Assembly: GCA_028351415.1 (NCBI GenBank)
Contig: JAOMJV010000004.1
Location: 1-60,204, forward strand
From: Candidatus Nitrosopumilus sp.
GTDB taxonomy: Archaea; Thermoproteota; Nitrososphaeria; Nitrososphaerales; Nitrosopumilaceae
DNA length: 60,204 nt
Reading direction: 5' to 3'
Below, in pieces: positions 1 to 9,560 of this stretch. The position numbers were made by a program, and so were the translations under genes. The notes beneath the pieces were generated by a model. The model was not told where the DNA came from. It made no database searches and saw nothing but the letters and a program-made list of their open reading frames with translations. Position 1 is the first letter of the stretch. Each line of letters begins with the position of its first letter.

Positions 1-964
1 TTTCACCCTGAACTCCAGATGTACCAGTTGGACCTTTCGATCCTGGAACTCCAACAGGACCAGTTAGTCCTTTGTCACCAATAGTACCTTGTGGACCTTT
101 GTCACCAGAGGGTCCAGGTGGGCCACGAATTCCAGAAAGTCCTTTGTCACCAGATAAACCAGTTGGACCTTTTTCACCAGAGGGTCCAAGAGTTCCTTTT
201 AATCCAGAAAGTCCTTTGTCACCAATAGTACCAGTTGGACCTTTGTCACCTTTGTCACCTGTTGGACCAGCAGTGCCTTTGTCACCTTTGTCACCTTTGT
301 CACCTGTAATTCCTTTGTCGCCAGAAAGTCCTTTGTCACCTGTAATTCCTTTGTCACCTTGTGATCCTTTGTCACCTGTAGCACCTTTGTCACCAATAGT
401 ACCAGTTGGACCAATTGGTCCCTTACCACCAAGTGGTCCTTGTTGTCCAGGCGGACCAGGTGGACCTTTGTCACCAGACGGACCTTGTGGACCAGCAGTG
501 CCTTTGTCACCAGATGGACCTCGTTCACCAGATGCACCAGTTGTTCCTTTAGAATTAAAATTAGAAGTAGTTTTAGAAGTAGATTTAGATTTTACATTAT
601 TGTTAGATGTTTGATTTTTTTCTTTTTTAATAGAAGGTTTAGTAGTAGATGGTTCAGAAGATTTTCTTAACCTGACATCAAAAATAGAGTATAGTGAAGA
701 GAATAAGTCATTTACAACAACCCAAACAACATCTACATCATCGATAGATTTAGGAAGAGGGTTTTTAGAGTCGCCTACTACTTCAGAAAAAATACCATCC
801 TTGACCCTAAGATGAAAATTTCCTGTCCATAAAGGAGAAAAGGTTTTTCCACGAATTTCCTCATCAGATGGTTTAACATCAATTAGAGAGATTTGAGCTT
901 CATAAACACCAGATTGCTTAAATGGTGACTGTCCCTGTATTTCAATTCGTGGCTGAGATGACAC
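1..964 (-). CDS. Collagen-like (Gly-X-Y repeat) protein, GTG start, C-terminus runs off the left edge of the window
   Basis: Reverse-complement reading from GTG at 964 (in-frame TAA 12 nt upstream) gives [57 protein letters not shown]...[20 protein letters not shown]..., then a K/S/T/N-rich linker, then about 60 GXY triplets ([28 protein letters not shown]...). Not in the ORF track, which shows only antisense/shadow ORFs here. Confidence 0.9.
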   Translation of the reverse strand, partial: MSSQPRIEIQGQSPFKQSGVYEAQISLIDVKPSDEEIRGKTFSPLWTGNFHLRVKDGIFSEVVGDSKNPLPKSIDDVDVVWVVVNDLFSSLYSIFDVRLRKSSEPSTTKPSIKKEKNQTSNNNVKSKSTSKTTSNFNSKGTTGASGERGPSGDKGTAGPQGPSGDKGPPGPPGQQGPLGGKGPIGPTGTIGDKGATGDKGSQGDKGITGDKGLSGDKGITGDKGDKGDKGTAGPTGDKGDKGPTGTIGDKGLSGLKGTLGPSGEKGPTGLSGDKGLSGIRGPPGPSGDKGPQGTIGDKGLTGPVGVPGSKGPTGTSGVQGE

Positions 965-1089
965 AGTGGTTGGTTAATGTTTGAAGTATTTCAGGATTTG
1001 GATCGCTAAATCTAACCAAAATGCCAAATTACGAAGAATAATCTCAATTAAAATGGTATTTATCTAGATGAAGATAAAAAATTGACAAG

Positions 1090-2214
1090 ATGTTTGGTAA
1101 AAAAAATAAAAAAGTAGAAGCAAAATTAGATAAAAAAGGATCAGACAGCCCAGTTACCAAAGAAACCAGTTTAGTGGATCCAAGTTATAATATTAAAAAA
1201 TTATTTAAAAAAGGCATCAATTTAATGGCAGATGAAAAATTAGACGACGCCATAGAAGTGTTTGAGCAAGCATTACGAATTGAACCAGACAACATTGAAA
1301 TTTTAATGAAATTAGGATATGCAAGATTTCATCTAGAGGATCACAATGATGCACTAAAAGTATATGATAAAATTTTAGAAATAGATGTAACAAATCCAGA
1401 AGCATGGAATCTTAAAGGATTAGTTCATTACGAACAGAGAAAATATTCACAAGCATTAGATGCAGTCAACAAAGCAATAGATTCAGATAAGACATACGGA
1501 ATGGCATGGTACAACAAGGCATGTTTCTTATCATTGTTAAATCAAGTACCAGAATCACTGCAAGCACTAAAACATGCCATAGAAATTGATGTTAAAAATG
1601 CTAGAAAATCAATTAGAGATAAAGACTTTGTTAACGTAAGGATTGAAGAAGGATTCAAAAGAATTGAAGAAGTTGTTGTTCTAGAATCAGTCAAACAGGG
1701 ATACCATACAATAGGAGCAATTGTTTGGACAACATTCTTAGATAAAATTGATGCAGAAAAAGCTTTAAGAAAATTACTAGAGAAAGGATTAATTGTACAA
1801 AATGAAAAACGTGATGGCCTAAGTAAAATACCAATTTATGATCTTTCAGATAACTTTGCAGAAAAAGTGGGTAAAGAAAAAATAGGATTATTTGGAATTA
1901 AAAGAAAGAAACTTCCAAAGCCAGTTAAAAATTTGAAAATAATGAGTCAAGCAATTCAATCGGCAAAAGAAGCAATTGAAGAAGCAGACATAGAGAAAGC
2001 AGTAGAGGCTTTTGATCAATTCATTGATCCAGCAAAATCAGGAGAGCAAATGATAGAGAATTTCTTTGAAGCTCACAGGGAAATAAGATTATGGAAAATA
2101 AGATTAAGTGATAGAGGAGCAGATTACATGATTGATAACAAAGACAAGATGATAGAGGTTTTAGAAAATGTTGAAGTTACGATTACTAAAAAACTTAGAG
2201 ATGAAATAGCCTAG
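1090..2214 (+). CDS. TPR-repeat protein with C-terminal wHTH-like/helical region
   Basis: Repeated TPR signatures (INLMADEKLDDAIEVFEQALRIEPDN, AWNLKGLVHYEQRKYSQALDAVNKAI, AWYNKACFLSLLNQVPESLQALKHAIEID). Confidence 0.85.
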   Translation: MFGKKNKKVEAKLDKKGSDSPVTKETSLVDPSYNIKKLFKKGINLMADEKLDDAIEVFEQALRIEPDNIEILMKLGYARFHLEDHNDALKVYDKILEIDVTNPEAWNLKGLVHYEQRKYSQALDAVNKAIDSDKTYGMAWYNKACFLSLLNQVPESLQALKHAIEIDVKNARKSIRDKDFVNVRIEEGFKRIEEVVVLESVKQGYHTIGAIVWTTFLDKIDAEKALRKLLEKGLIVQNEKRDGLSKIPIYDLSDNFAEKVGKEKIGLFGIKRKKLPKPVKNLKIMSQAIQSAKEAIEEADIEKAVEAFDQFIDPAKSGEQMIENFFEAHREIRLWKIRLSDRGADYMIDNKDKMIEVLENVEVTITKKLRDEIA

Positions 2215-2273
2215 ATCATTCTACACGTAAATTCCAGCAACTAGTTTTATTTTTGAGCACAGATATTTCTAAA

Positions 2274-3080
2274 TTATTCAGCAGATAAATCCCAATAATT
2301 TGCATCTGCTTGTTTGTCAGTAGGTTTTTCTAAATTTTTCCATTCCTTAAATGATCTAACGTATAATTTTGCATTAGGTATTCCCGTAGATTTAAGGGCA
2401 TAGTATGCCAATCCAGATAAAGTACCCACACTGCCGCAATAAGTAATTATTTCAGAATCACCAGAAATACCCCTGTTATCAAATAATCTTTTCATGTCTT
2501 CTTTTGGGCGAAGGATCCCATCATTACTTGACAGTGTACGATAAGGAAGATTAACAGCACCAGGAATATGCTGTTCAAGATAATTCAATCGCTCTCTATT
2601 ATCAATTAAAATTACATCGTCTCGCAATTTTGCAGATTCTAAATAATCAGAAGTCGCCAAAATATTAGATTGTAAATTCATAGAGTGTTCTTTGTTAGAT
2701 ATTTCAGGAGTTAGTGAGTCAATTTCTAATCCTAATGATTTCCAATTACCAAAAGTTGTTTCAAGTAAAGTTACATCAGAGTGTCCAATCCATTCTAACG
2801 TCCAAGCTACACGAGATGCCAATGCACCAAAAGTATCATCGTAAACAACAACAGGAGTTTCATCGTCTATGCCCAAAGAATTTACAAGTTTCAAAACACG
2901 TTCAGGGCTATCATCAGATAAGAGAGTAGCTAAAGGTAAATTTACAGAATTTGGAATATGATCTTGTTTGTAATCACCTTCACGTCTAACATCAATGACT
3001 CTAACACTCTTGTCTCGAATTTCAGAACGTAGTGAATCAATATCAGTAGTAACTTTAACAGCTTCAGTCAAGCTGCACAT
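2274..3080 (-). CDS. Thiosulfate sulfurtransferase (tandem rhodanese domains)
   Basis: Two rhodanese domains; VIDVRREGDYKQDHIPNSVNLP, VILIDNRERLNYLEQHIPGAVNLP, active-site ITYCGSVGTLSG. Overlaps the upstream reductase by 13 bp. Confidence 0.88.
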   Translation of the reverse strand: MCSLTEAVKVTTDIDSLRSEIRDKSVRVIDVRREGDYKQDHIPNSVNLPLATLLSDDSPERVLKLVNSLGIDDETPVVVYDDTFGALASRVAWTLEWIGHSDVTLLETTFGNWKSLGLEIDSLTPEISNKEHSMNLQSNILATSDYLESAKLRDDVILIDNRERLNYLEQHIPGAVNLPYRTLSSNDGILRPKEDMKRLFDNRGISGDSEIITYCGSVGTLSGLAYYALKSTGIPNAKLYVRSFKEWKNLEKPTDKQADANYWDLSAE

Positions 3081-4876
3081 TCACCCTTACCAGTTTTTGT
3101 ATGATAACTAGTATCGCTGCCATAATCAAGATAGAAATCAGGATCATCCTCTTTGGTCGGAGGAACAACAATAGGTTCCAATACTTTTTTGATATCTCCA
3201 ACAGATTTAATGTTAGAATCCTCACTATCATTTACAATTCGATGAATCCAAGATTTCAATGTGTCACCAGATTGTTTATTTTCTTTAAACATTTCAATTA
3301 TTTTTAAAATAACAGGAATGACTCGTTTAGCTGGTACCCTAAGACATGTTTGACCCAACGTAGTGTCAGCGTCAAAACGACCACCAAGAGACATTTGATA
3401 ATTTGGATACATGTCTTTTCCCAAACGACCACCACCTCCAAAGAAACCAATTGTTGCAATACCATGTTGTGCACAGGAGTTTGGGCATCCACTAATCTTA
3501 ATTGAAGAATCAGTGAGATCTTCATCCTCATCAAGTTTTAATTCAAGAAATTTTCTTTGGATTTCTTTTGCAAGTCTGTGAGAATTAGTTAATGCCAAAT
3601 TACAAGAAGTGGTTCCAGAACAACCAACAGGCGTAGTCATAGTTAAGCCGCCAGATTTGGCCAAGCCAGTTTCAAGAAGTTTAGAATATAATTTGACCAA
3701 ATCGTCTTCATGGACATATCGTAATGCCACATTTTGAACAAATCCAGATCTAGCCTTACCCTCAGAAGAGAATTCGCGAATAAGAGTAGCCATAGAATTT
3801 AATTGGTTTGAAGTAATATCACCAGCTTCTAAAGTAATAAACACAGAATAGTATTCAGACTGTTTTTGTTTCATGGTATTTGTTTTAAGCCATCTAGCAT
3901 ATCCATCAGGAACTGAACTTCCACTTTCGTCACTGATTTTCAGTGGACGTGTGATTTTATCAGGAGTTGTATCAACTTTTAATTTAGTAACTACAGATTG
4001 AGTAGCTCTAACAATTGCCCTTTCTTTTAATACAAGGTTTTGGAATTTTTCCCAACCCATATCATTAACAAGATAACGCATTCTGTTTCTTGCTAGATTT
4101 TTTCTATCACCCAATCTATCAAATATTCTCATGACAGCAATTGAAGTGTAAAGTAAATCTTCTTCAGGAGTAAAATCTTCTAACTGATGTCCAATAAAAG
4201 ATCTATTTCCCAAACCACCACCAAGGAAAATTTTGAAACCTTTTTGTTCAGAACCATTGATTTGTTGAATTTCTGGAATTAATCCAACATCAACCATTCT
4301 CACCATCCCATGTTTCTCACAACAAGTAAAATTAAATTTAAATTTACGTGGAAGACTTTGTGCCATAGGATTTCGTAAAAAGAATTTTGCAGTTGCAAGA
4401 GCATAAGGTGTAGAATCAAATTTCTCATCAGAGCAAACACCAGATAATGGACTGCACATTACATTTCGTACAGAATTTCCACATGCCTCTCTTGAAGTTA
4501 AGCCAACTTCAGCAAGAGACCTAAAGATTTCCGAAACATCCTCAAGAACTACCCAGTGTAATTGAATATTTTCTCGTGTGGAAAAATGTGCACTACCTAT
4601 AGAATATTGTTCACTAAGTCTAGATAGTGTTTCAAATTGTTTAGGATAGATTTCACCAGCAGGTAATTTAACACGAACCATAGCATAGTCACTAGTCATT
4701 CTAGTACCGTATGCGCCATGTTGAAGTCTAAAGCGTCTGAAACTATCCTCATCATATTTTCCTTGACGATATAGTTTTACAGTATTGGCAAAATTATCAG
4801 CCTCATCAACTCTAGCCCAATTAATTTTAGGTTTAGCAGAATCAGATGAAGATGGCGTTAATTTAGAAATGCTCAA
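3068..4876 (-). CDS. Ferredoxin-type nitrite/sulfite reductase (siroheme, 4Fe-4S)
   Basis: Siroheme/4Fe-4S ligand motifs TTPVGCSGTTSCNLALTNS and KISGCPNSCAQHGIATIGFFGGGGR; half-domain repeats typical of NiR/SiR. Confidence 0.9.
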   Translation of the reverse strand: MSISKLTPSSSDSAKPKINWARVDEADNFANTVKLYRQGKYDEDSFRRFRLQHGAYGTRMTSDYAMVRVKLPAGEIYPKQFETLSRLSEQYSIGSAHFSTRENIQLHWVVLEDVSEIFRSLAEVGLTSREACGNSVRNVMCSPLSGVCSDEKFDSTPYALATAKFFLRNPMAQSLPRKFKFNFTCCEKHGMVRMVDVGLIPEIQQINGSEQKGFKIFLGGGLGNRSFIGHQLEDFTPEEDLLYTSIAVMRIFDRLGDRKNLARNRMRYLVNDMGWEKFQNLVLKERAIVRATQSVVTKLKVDTTPDKITRPLKISDESGSSVPDGYARWLKTNTMKQKQSEYYSVFITLEAGDITSNQLNSMATLIREFSSEGKARSGFVQNVALRYVHEDDLVKLYSKLLETGLAKSGGLTMTTPVGCSGTTSCNLALTNSHRLAKEIQRKFLELKLDEDEDLTDSSIKISGCPNSCAQHGIATIGFFGGGGRLGKDMYPNYQMSLGGRFDADTTLGQTCLRVPAKRVIPVILKIIEMFKENKQSGDTLKSWIHRIVNDSEDSNIKSVGDIKKVLEPIVVPPTKEDDPDFYLDYGSDTSYHTKTGKGECAA

Positions 4877-5031
4877 TATAATAAAATTGAAGTTAGTTTG
4901 GTTATAAATTTTTTATATCAAGGCATTTTTGGATAAAAAAATCAAAATATAAACAAAATTTTCCCATTTATTTACGCATGATAATTAAAAATAATTATTA
5001 GAACCTGATTTTAAAATGTGCGAAAGTATTA

Positions 5032-5874
5032 ATGGATAATAAAAATATCTACATCATGCAAGAGCCAACATTAGCGGAACAATCTACAAAAATATTCACG
5101 GATGTTCGTGAAGTTGTAATTACACGTGCTATTGCAAACGAATTTCATGAAGTTTTAGATGATAGAGCGGAATCAGACGTAATAATTATCGGTGCAGGTC
5201 CTGCAGGATTAACAGCCAGTAGGGAGCTTTCAAACATGGGTTACAAAGTTTTAGTTATTGAACAAAATAATTACCTAGGCGGCGGATATTGGTTAGGAGG
5301 ATACATGATGAATCCAGTTACAGTTAGAGAACCTGCACAAAAGTTTTGGGACGAATTAGGAATTCCATACAAAAAAGTTGCAGATGGATTATACTTGACA
5401 CCAGGACCACATGCAGTATCAAAATTAATTGGAGCAGCATGTGATTCAGGGGTAAAATTTCTACAACTTACAAAGTTTGATGATTTAGTCTTAAAGAACG
5501 GAAGAGTTGCAGGAATCGTAGTCAATTGGATGCCAGTTTCAGCATTACCACGTAACATCACATGTGTTGATCCAATAGCATTAGAAGCAAAAATAGTAGT
5601 TGACGCATCAGGTCATGATTCAGTAGCAGTGAAAAGATTAGTGGATAGAGGATTAGCAGAATGGAAAGGAATGGAACCAATGCACGTCAATGACGGAGAA
5701 GAACACGTAGTCAATAAAACAGGTGAAATTTATCCAGGATTGGTTGCAGCAGGAATGTCAGTTACTGAAACTTATGGGTTAGCAAGAATGGGACCAACGT
5801 TTGGTTCAATGCTATACTCAGGAAAGAAAGCAGCACAAATAGTAGCTGAGAAACTAAAAGAGTTAGAGAGATAA
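5032..5874 (+). CDS. thi4: Thiamine thiazole synthase Thi4 (Cys-type)
   Basis: N-terminal FAD/NAD Rossmann DVIIIGAGPAGLTASRELSNMGYKVLVIEQ, GGGYWLGGYMMN, NITCVDP, DASGHDS, MGPTFGSMLYSGKKAA. Confidence 0.9.
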   Translation: MDNKNIYIMQEPTLAEQSTKIFTDVREVVITRAIANEFHEVLDDRAESDVIIIGAGPAGLTASRELSNMGYKVLVIEQNNYLGGGYWLGGYMMNPVTVREPAQKFWDELGIPYKKVADGLYLTPGPHAVSKLIGAACDSGVKFLQLTKFDDLVLKNGRVAGIVVNWMPVSALPRNITCVDPIALEAKIVVDASGHDSVAVKRLVDRGLAEWKGMEPMHVNDGEEHVVNKTGEIYPGLVAAGMSVTETYGLARMGPTFGSMLYSGKKAAQIVAEKLKELER

Positions 5875-5900
5875 GTAATTAATTAAATAACTAGACCATA

Positions 5901-6695
5901 GTGAAAATTTCAAAAATAATACTATACAATGAACCTTCAGTTCCAAAAATAGATATTAACAATATAGAAAAATTTATTGAAAATACATTTCAAATTAAAA
6001 CGGAAATAAGAAATAACATTTTTGAAAATTTAAATGAAAAAATGTGCAAAAATATCGCTAGTAGTAGAATCTTTAACTTAAAAAAAATATTTCAAAAACA
6101 TATTCCATCGATCGAAGAAATTTTAATTGAATCAGAGAATAAAGACATGTCAAATAGAGAAGAAATGATACTCTACGATGGAATTGAATTAAATAAAATA
6201 ATTGCAGAATTAATTCCAAGTGAGGAAAAAAATCAAGATACTTTAAACATAATTTTTACAAATAAACTCACATGTACATTTGATGAAAATGATTTCAGAT
6301 ATCATGCAAGAGCATGGGTTGGATCAAATCCAATAATAATTTCAACTACAGGCATAATTGAAGCTCCTGCCAAACCCAAACAATACTATCTAGATCTAAT
6401 GACCAATTTTTCAAAAGAAGAAATTGAAGAAATTAAGAAAAAATACAAAGGTCAATTTTTAGAATATGGGGATTCCAGAATGCCAGAGATAGTTGAAGGA
6501 TATGCATTACAAGCAATATTTTACTTTGAAACAGGAGATGCTTTTTGTGACAATAGTCAATGTAGGTTATTTAATGCCCATTGGCAAAAAGATCTTTTCA
6601 TTTCACAAATAGATAATAAAAAAATGTGTAAAAAACATGAAGAGTACATGATAAAAATTAGAAACAAAAAATGTCAGAATGATATCTTAGAATAA
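5901..6695 (+). CDS. Conserved archaeal hypothetical, archaemetzincin-like C-terminal Cys motif (putative degenerate metallopeptidase), GTG start
   Basis: EGYALQAIFYFETGDAFCDNSQCRLFNAHWQKDL resembles the C-terminal zinc/structural Cys segment of archaemetzincins, but lacks a clear HExxHxxGxxH. Confidence 0.5.
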   Translation: MKISKIILYNEPSVPKIDINNIEKFIENTFQIKTEIRNNIFENLNEKMCKNIASSRIFNLKKIFQKHIPSIEEILIESENKDMSNREEMILYDGIELNKIIAELIPSEEKNQDTLNIIFTNKLTCTFDENDFRYHARAWVGSNPIIISTTGIIEAPAKPKQYYLDLMTNFSKEEIEEIKKKYKGQFLEYGDSRMPEIVEGYALQAIFYFETGDAFCDNSQCRLFNAHWQKDLFISQIDNKKMCKKHEEYMIKIRNKKCQNDILE

Positions 6696-6735
6696 TATAT
6701 TGACTTAAATTATTGAAATAAAGACGTTATACACT

Positions 6736-7734
6736 ATGATGTCAGCAGATTCAGGAGCAGCAGTATTACAAACTAATAATGACGGCCCAAAAATACCAGA
6801 TGCAAAGAAAACTAAATTTGATGTGATCATTGTTGGTGCAGGACCATCAGGATATACTGCAGGAATTTATTGTTCAAGAGCAGGTTATGATACTTTAATT
6901 TTATCAGGATTACTACCGGGAGGACAGCTAGTCAACACTACAGAAGTTGAAAACTATCCAGGATTTGAGAATGGGATAATGGGTCCAGATTTAATGATAG
7001 AGATGAGAAAGCAATCTCAAAGAATGGGAACCACTATTGTTGATGATGTAGTAGTGGACACAGATTTTAGACGTGCACCTTACAAAGTATTAACAAGTTC
7101 TGAAGAATATGAAGCAGGAGCAGTGATTATTGCAACAGGTGCAAATCCAAGAAAAATGGGAATTGAAGGAGAAGAGGAATTTTCAGGTAAAGGAGTATCA
7201 TATTGTGCAACATGTGATGGGCCATTCTTTAGAAACATGGAACTTGTTGTGGTAGGCGGTGGAGACTCAGCAATTGAGGAGGCAACATTTCTAACAAAAT
7301 TTGCAACCAAAATCCACGTAGTGCATAGAAGAGGAGAATTGCGTGCAAGTAAAGTAATGCAAGAAAGAGCCATGAATAATGAAAAAATACAATTTCATTG
7401 GAATTCAGAAGTCATTCAGATTAAAGGTGATCAGAAAATGCAGCAAGCAGTATTAAAAAATCTAAAAACAAATGAAGAAAAAACAATAGACGTAGGAGGA
7501 TTGTTTGTTGCAATTGGACACATACCAAATACACAATTATTCAAAGGTCAAATAGATTTAGATGATGAAGGATACATCATATTAAAAAATAAAACACATA
7601 CAAACATGGAAGGAATTTTTGCAGCAGGAGATGTACACGATAGAAGTTACAGACAAGCAATTACAGCTGCTGGCTTTGGATGTATGGCTGCAATAGATGT
7701 GGATAAATTTTTAACAGAAAATGCAGACAAGTAA
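6736..7734 (+). CDS. trxB: Thioredoxin-disulfide reductase
   Basis: FAD motif DVIIVGAGPSGYTAGIYCSRAGY, redox CATCDG, NADPH motif VVVGGGDSAIEEA, C-terminal GIFAAGDVHD. Confidence 0.95.
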   Translation: MMSADSGAAVLQTNNDGPKIPDAKKTKFDVIIVGAGPSGYTAGIYCSRAGYDTLILSGLLPGGQLVNTTEVENYPGFENGIMGPDLMIEMRKQSQRMGTTIVDDVVVDTDFRRAPYKVLTSSEEYEAGAVIIATGANPRKMGIEGEEEFSGKGVSYCATCDGPFFRNMELVVVGGGDSAIEEATFLTKFATKIHVVHRRGELRASKVMQERAMNNEKIQFHWNSEVIQIKGDQKMQQAVLKNLKTNEEKTIDVGGLFVAIGHIPNTQLFKGQIDLDDEGYIILKNKTHTNMEGIFAAGDVHDRSYRQAITAAGFGCMAAIDVDKFLTENADK

Positions 7735-7954
7735 AAAAGTACAATGTAAGAAATGTTTGAATAAGTTTTATCAAAAAGAAATATACACAATTCAACAATT
7801 TCAATATAAAAAAGAACCCAAATACAAATGGACGTTAGTTTTTTTTAAAAAATTAAAAATAGATGAATGGGACTCATTTTGTGAAGAATGCATTATGAGT
7901 TATTCAAAAAAATTAGATGATGTTTGGAATAAGCAAAAAGGTCAAGTTCTTTAG
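7721..7954 (+). CDS. Small zinc-ribbon-like hypothetical protein
   Basis: CKKC...CEEC spacing; 14-bp overlap with trxB end. Confidence 0.6.
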   Translation: MQTSKKVQCKKCLNKFYQKEIYTIQQFQYKKEPKYKWTLVFFKKLKIDEWDSFCEECIMSYSKKLDDVWNKQKGQVL

Positions 7955-7977
7955 TACGAATCAAGAATAATTAATTA

Positions 7978-8454
7978 ATGAGTGATGATTCTAAAAAATT
8001 TAAAAATATTATTGATAAAAAAAGTAAAAGACTAGCAGAACTAGGTTCAATTCTAGCAAAAAATCAATTTACATACAAAATTCAAGAAAAAACAACAAAA
8101 GAGTATTGGGAGGAAAGAGTCCAAGAATTAAAAAAATATGACGAAACAAGTTTAGCATATTATAATGAAATACAAAATATAATGAATTTAGTCAACAAGG
8201 ACGAAGCACAAACATACCTGCTACATATCAGTAAATTTTGTCAATTATCAGCAGACCTGATAAAAATAATGGAAAAAATTAAAGAAAATCCCTCAATCAT
8301 AGATTCTAAAGATAAGCAGCAAAGTCTTTGGAGCAAGGAAGTTAAAAAGAAAATACTAGAAATAAGTAAAAATTGTGTAGAACATGAAAAATACATGAAC
8401 GGTATTTTTAGAAAATTTTATGAAGCAAACATAAAAGAAATATTAGAAAAATAA
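7978..8454 (+). CDS. Hypothetical helical protein
   Basis: Intact 158-aa ORF, Lys/Glu-rich helical composition, typical codon usage. Confidence 0.6.
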   Translation: MSDDSKKFKNIIDKKSKRLAELGSILAKNQFTYKIQEKTTKEYWEERVQELKKYDETSLAYYNEIQNIMNLVNKDEAQTYLLHISKFCQLSADLIKIMEKIKENPSIIDSKDKQQSLWSKEVKKKILEISKNCVEHEKYMNGIFRKFYEANIKEILEK

Positions 8455-8456
8455 AA

Positions 8457-8693
8457 TTATTTCATTTTTTTGATTTGAAGTGTAGTTGTACTGCCATCTT
8501 TAGTCAAATTTAATAATTCATGACCATTTCGGGTAACCCATCTAGAAATATCTTCTTCAGCATCAGGGTCATCAGCAGAAACACTGATGATTTGTCCAAC
8601 TTGCATTCGTTCAATTTCAATTTTAGTTCTAAATACAGGTTCAGGACAAAACAATCCTGTTGCATCTAATTTTTTTTCATCAAATTCAGACAT
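8457..8693 (-). CDS. TusA/SirA-like sulfur carrier protein
   Basis: DATGLFCPEPVFRTKIEIERMQVGQIISVSADDPDAEEDISRW; CPxP motif. Confidence 0.9.
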   Translation of the reverse strand: MSEFDEKKLDATGLFCPEPVFRTKIEIERMQVGQIISVSADDPDAEEDISRWVTRNGHELLNLTKDGSTTTLQIKKMK

Positions 8694-8800
8694 TTTTACC
8701 TATAGATAAAGAATGATTTGTCATATTAAAATCTAATTAAGAAATAACGAATTAAATTAATATTTTTTACACATACATAATAAAAAATAAAATTAAAATA

Positions 8801-9526
8801 TTATTTAAAAAGATCTTCGTTTTCAGGACGAATTAAATCATGAATTGTATTAGATCCAACTTTAAATGAATAATTACGAACTATAGCTACAGGACATTTT
8901 TTTGTTTTACCCATAACAAGTTCTGTAGCAGAAGAAAGTTCATCAGCAACAGCAATGGCCGTAATACGTAAAATGCGTTTAAAAGAATCCAAAGTTCCAG
9001 CATAATCCAAAATAGGATTTAAACCAGAAATTCCGATAGCACAGTTAGTTTGTCCCATTCTAAAAGGTCTTCCAAAAGTATCAGAAATAATTACAGCAAC
9101 ATTCTTACCAGTTTTATTCAAAATATTTGTTCTAATTACCTCCGCAGATTTATCAGAATTTAGAGGCAGTAATGTTGCAAATCCATCAAGAACATTACTT
9201 TCATCAATTCCAGCATTTGCACAAATAAATCCACTATTAGTTTCTACAATAATTAAACCATTTTTTAGCCTAACAATTCTTTTTGATTCTGATAAAATTA
9301 ATTCAACGAGCGCAGGATCTTTATTGTATTGAGAACTAATACCTTGAGCTAGTAAAGACGGGGATACAGTAGATAATTCAATCATCCGACCTTCTTGCTT
9401 TGAGATAATTTTTTGAGCAATTACAAGGACATCACCATCAAGTATATGACCAGAATTTAAAATGAGTTTGGATAAATCATCATCGGGAGTAATTTCTTTT
9501 TCAATTGGAATTGGGATAATTTGCAA
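8801..9526 (-). CDS. cofE: Coenzyme F420-0:L-glutamate ligase
   Basis: GDVLVIAQKIISKQEGR, ICANAGIDESNV, VIISDTFGRPFRMGQTNCAIG, LDYAGTLDSFKR. Confidence 0.92.
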   Translation of the reverse strand: MQIIPIPIEKEITPDDDLSKLILNSGHILDGDVLVIAQKIISKQEGRMIELSTVSPSLLAQGISSQYNKDPALVELILSESKRIVRLKNGLIIVETNSGFICANAGIDESNVLDGFATLLPLNSDKSAEVIRTNILNKTGKNVAVIISDTFGRPFRMGQTNCAIGISGLNPILDYAGTLDSFKRILRITAIAVADELSSATELVMGKTKKCPVAIVRNYSFKVGSNTIHDLIRPENEDLFK

Positions 9527-9560
9527 TTACAATATTTAAGAAGTAGGACTAAAAAATTGT

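Noticed and set aside
72-614. + strand Pro/Ser-rich ORF (SPLSPVGP...) and minus ORF 199..537
   Set aside because: Antisense/out-of-frame shadows of the GXY repeat; the collagen frame on the minus strand explains the 9-bp periodicity.
4877-5031. Possible TPP riboswitch upstream of Thi4 (aacctga present)
   Set aside because: No CUGAGA partner motif or expected helices; AT-rich divergent promoter region is a sufficient explanation.
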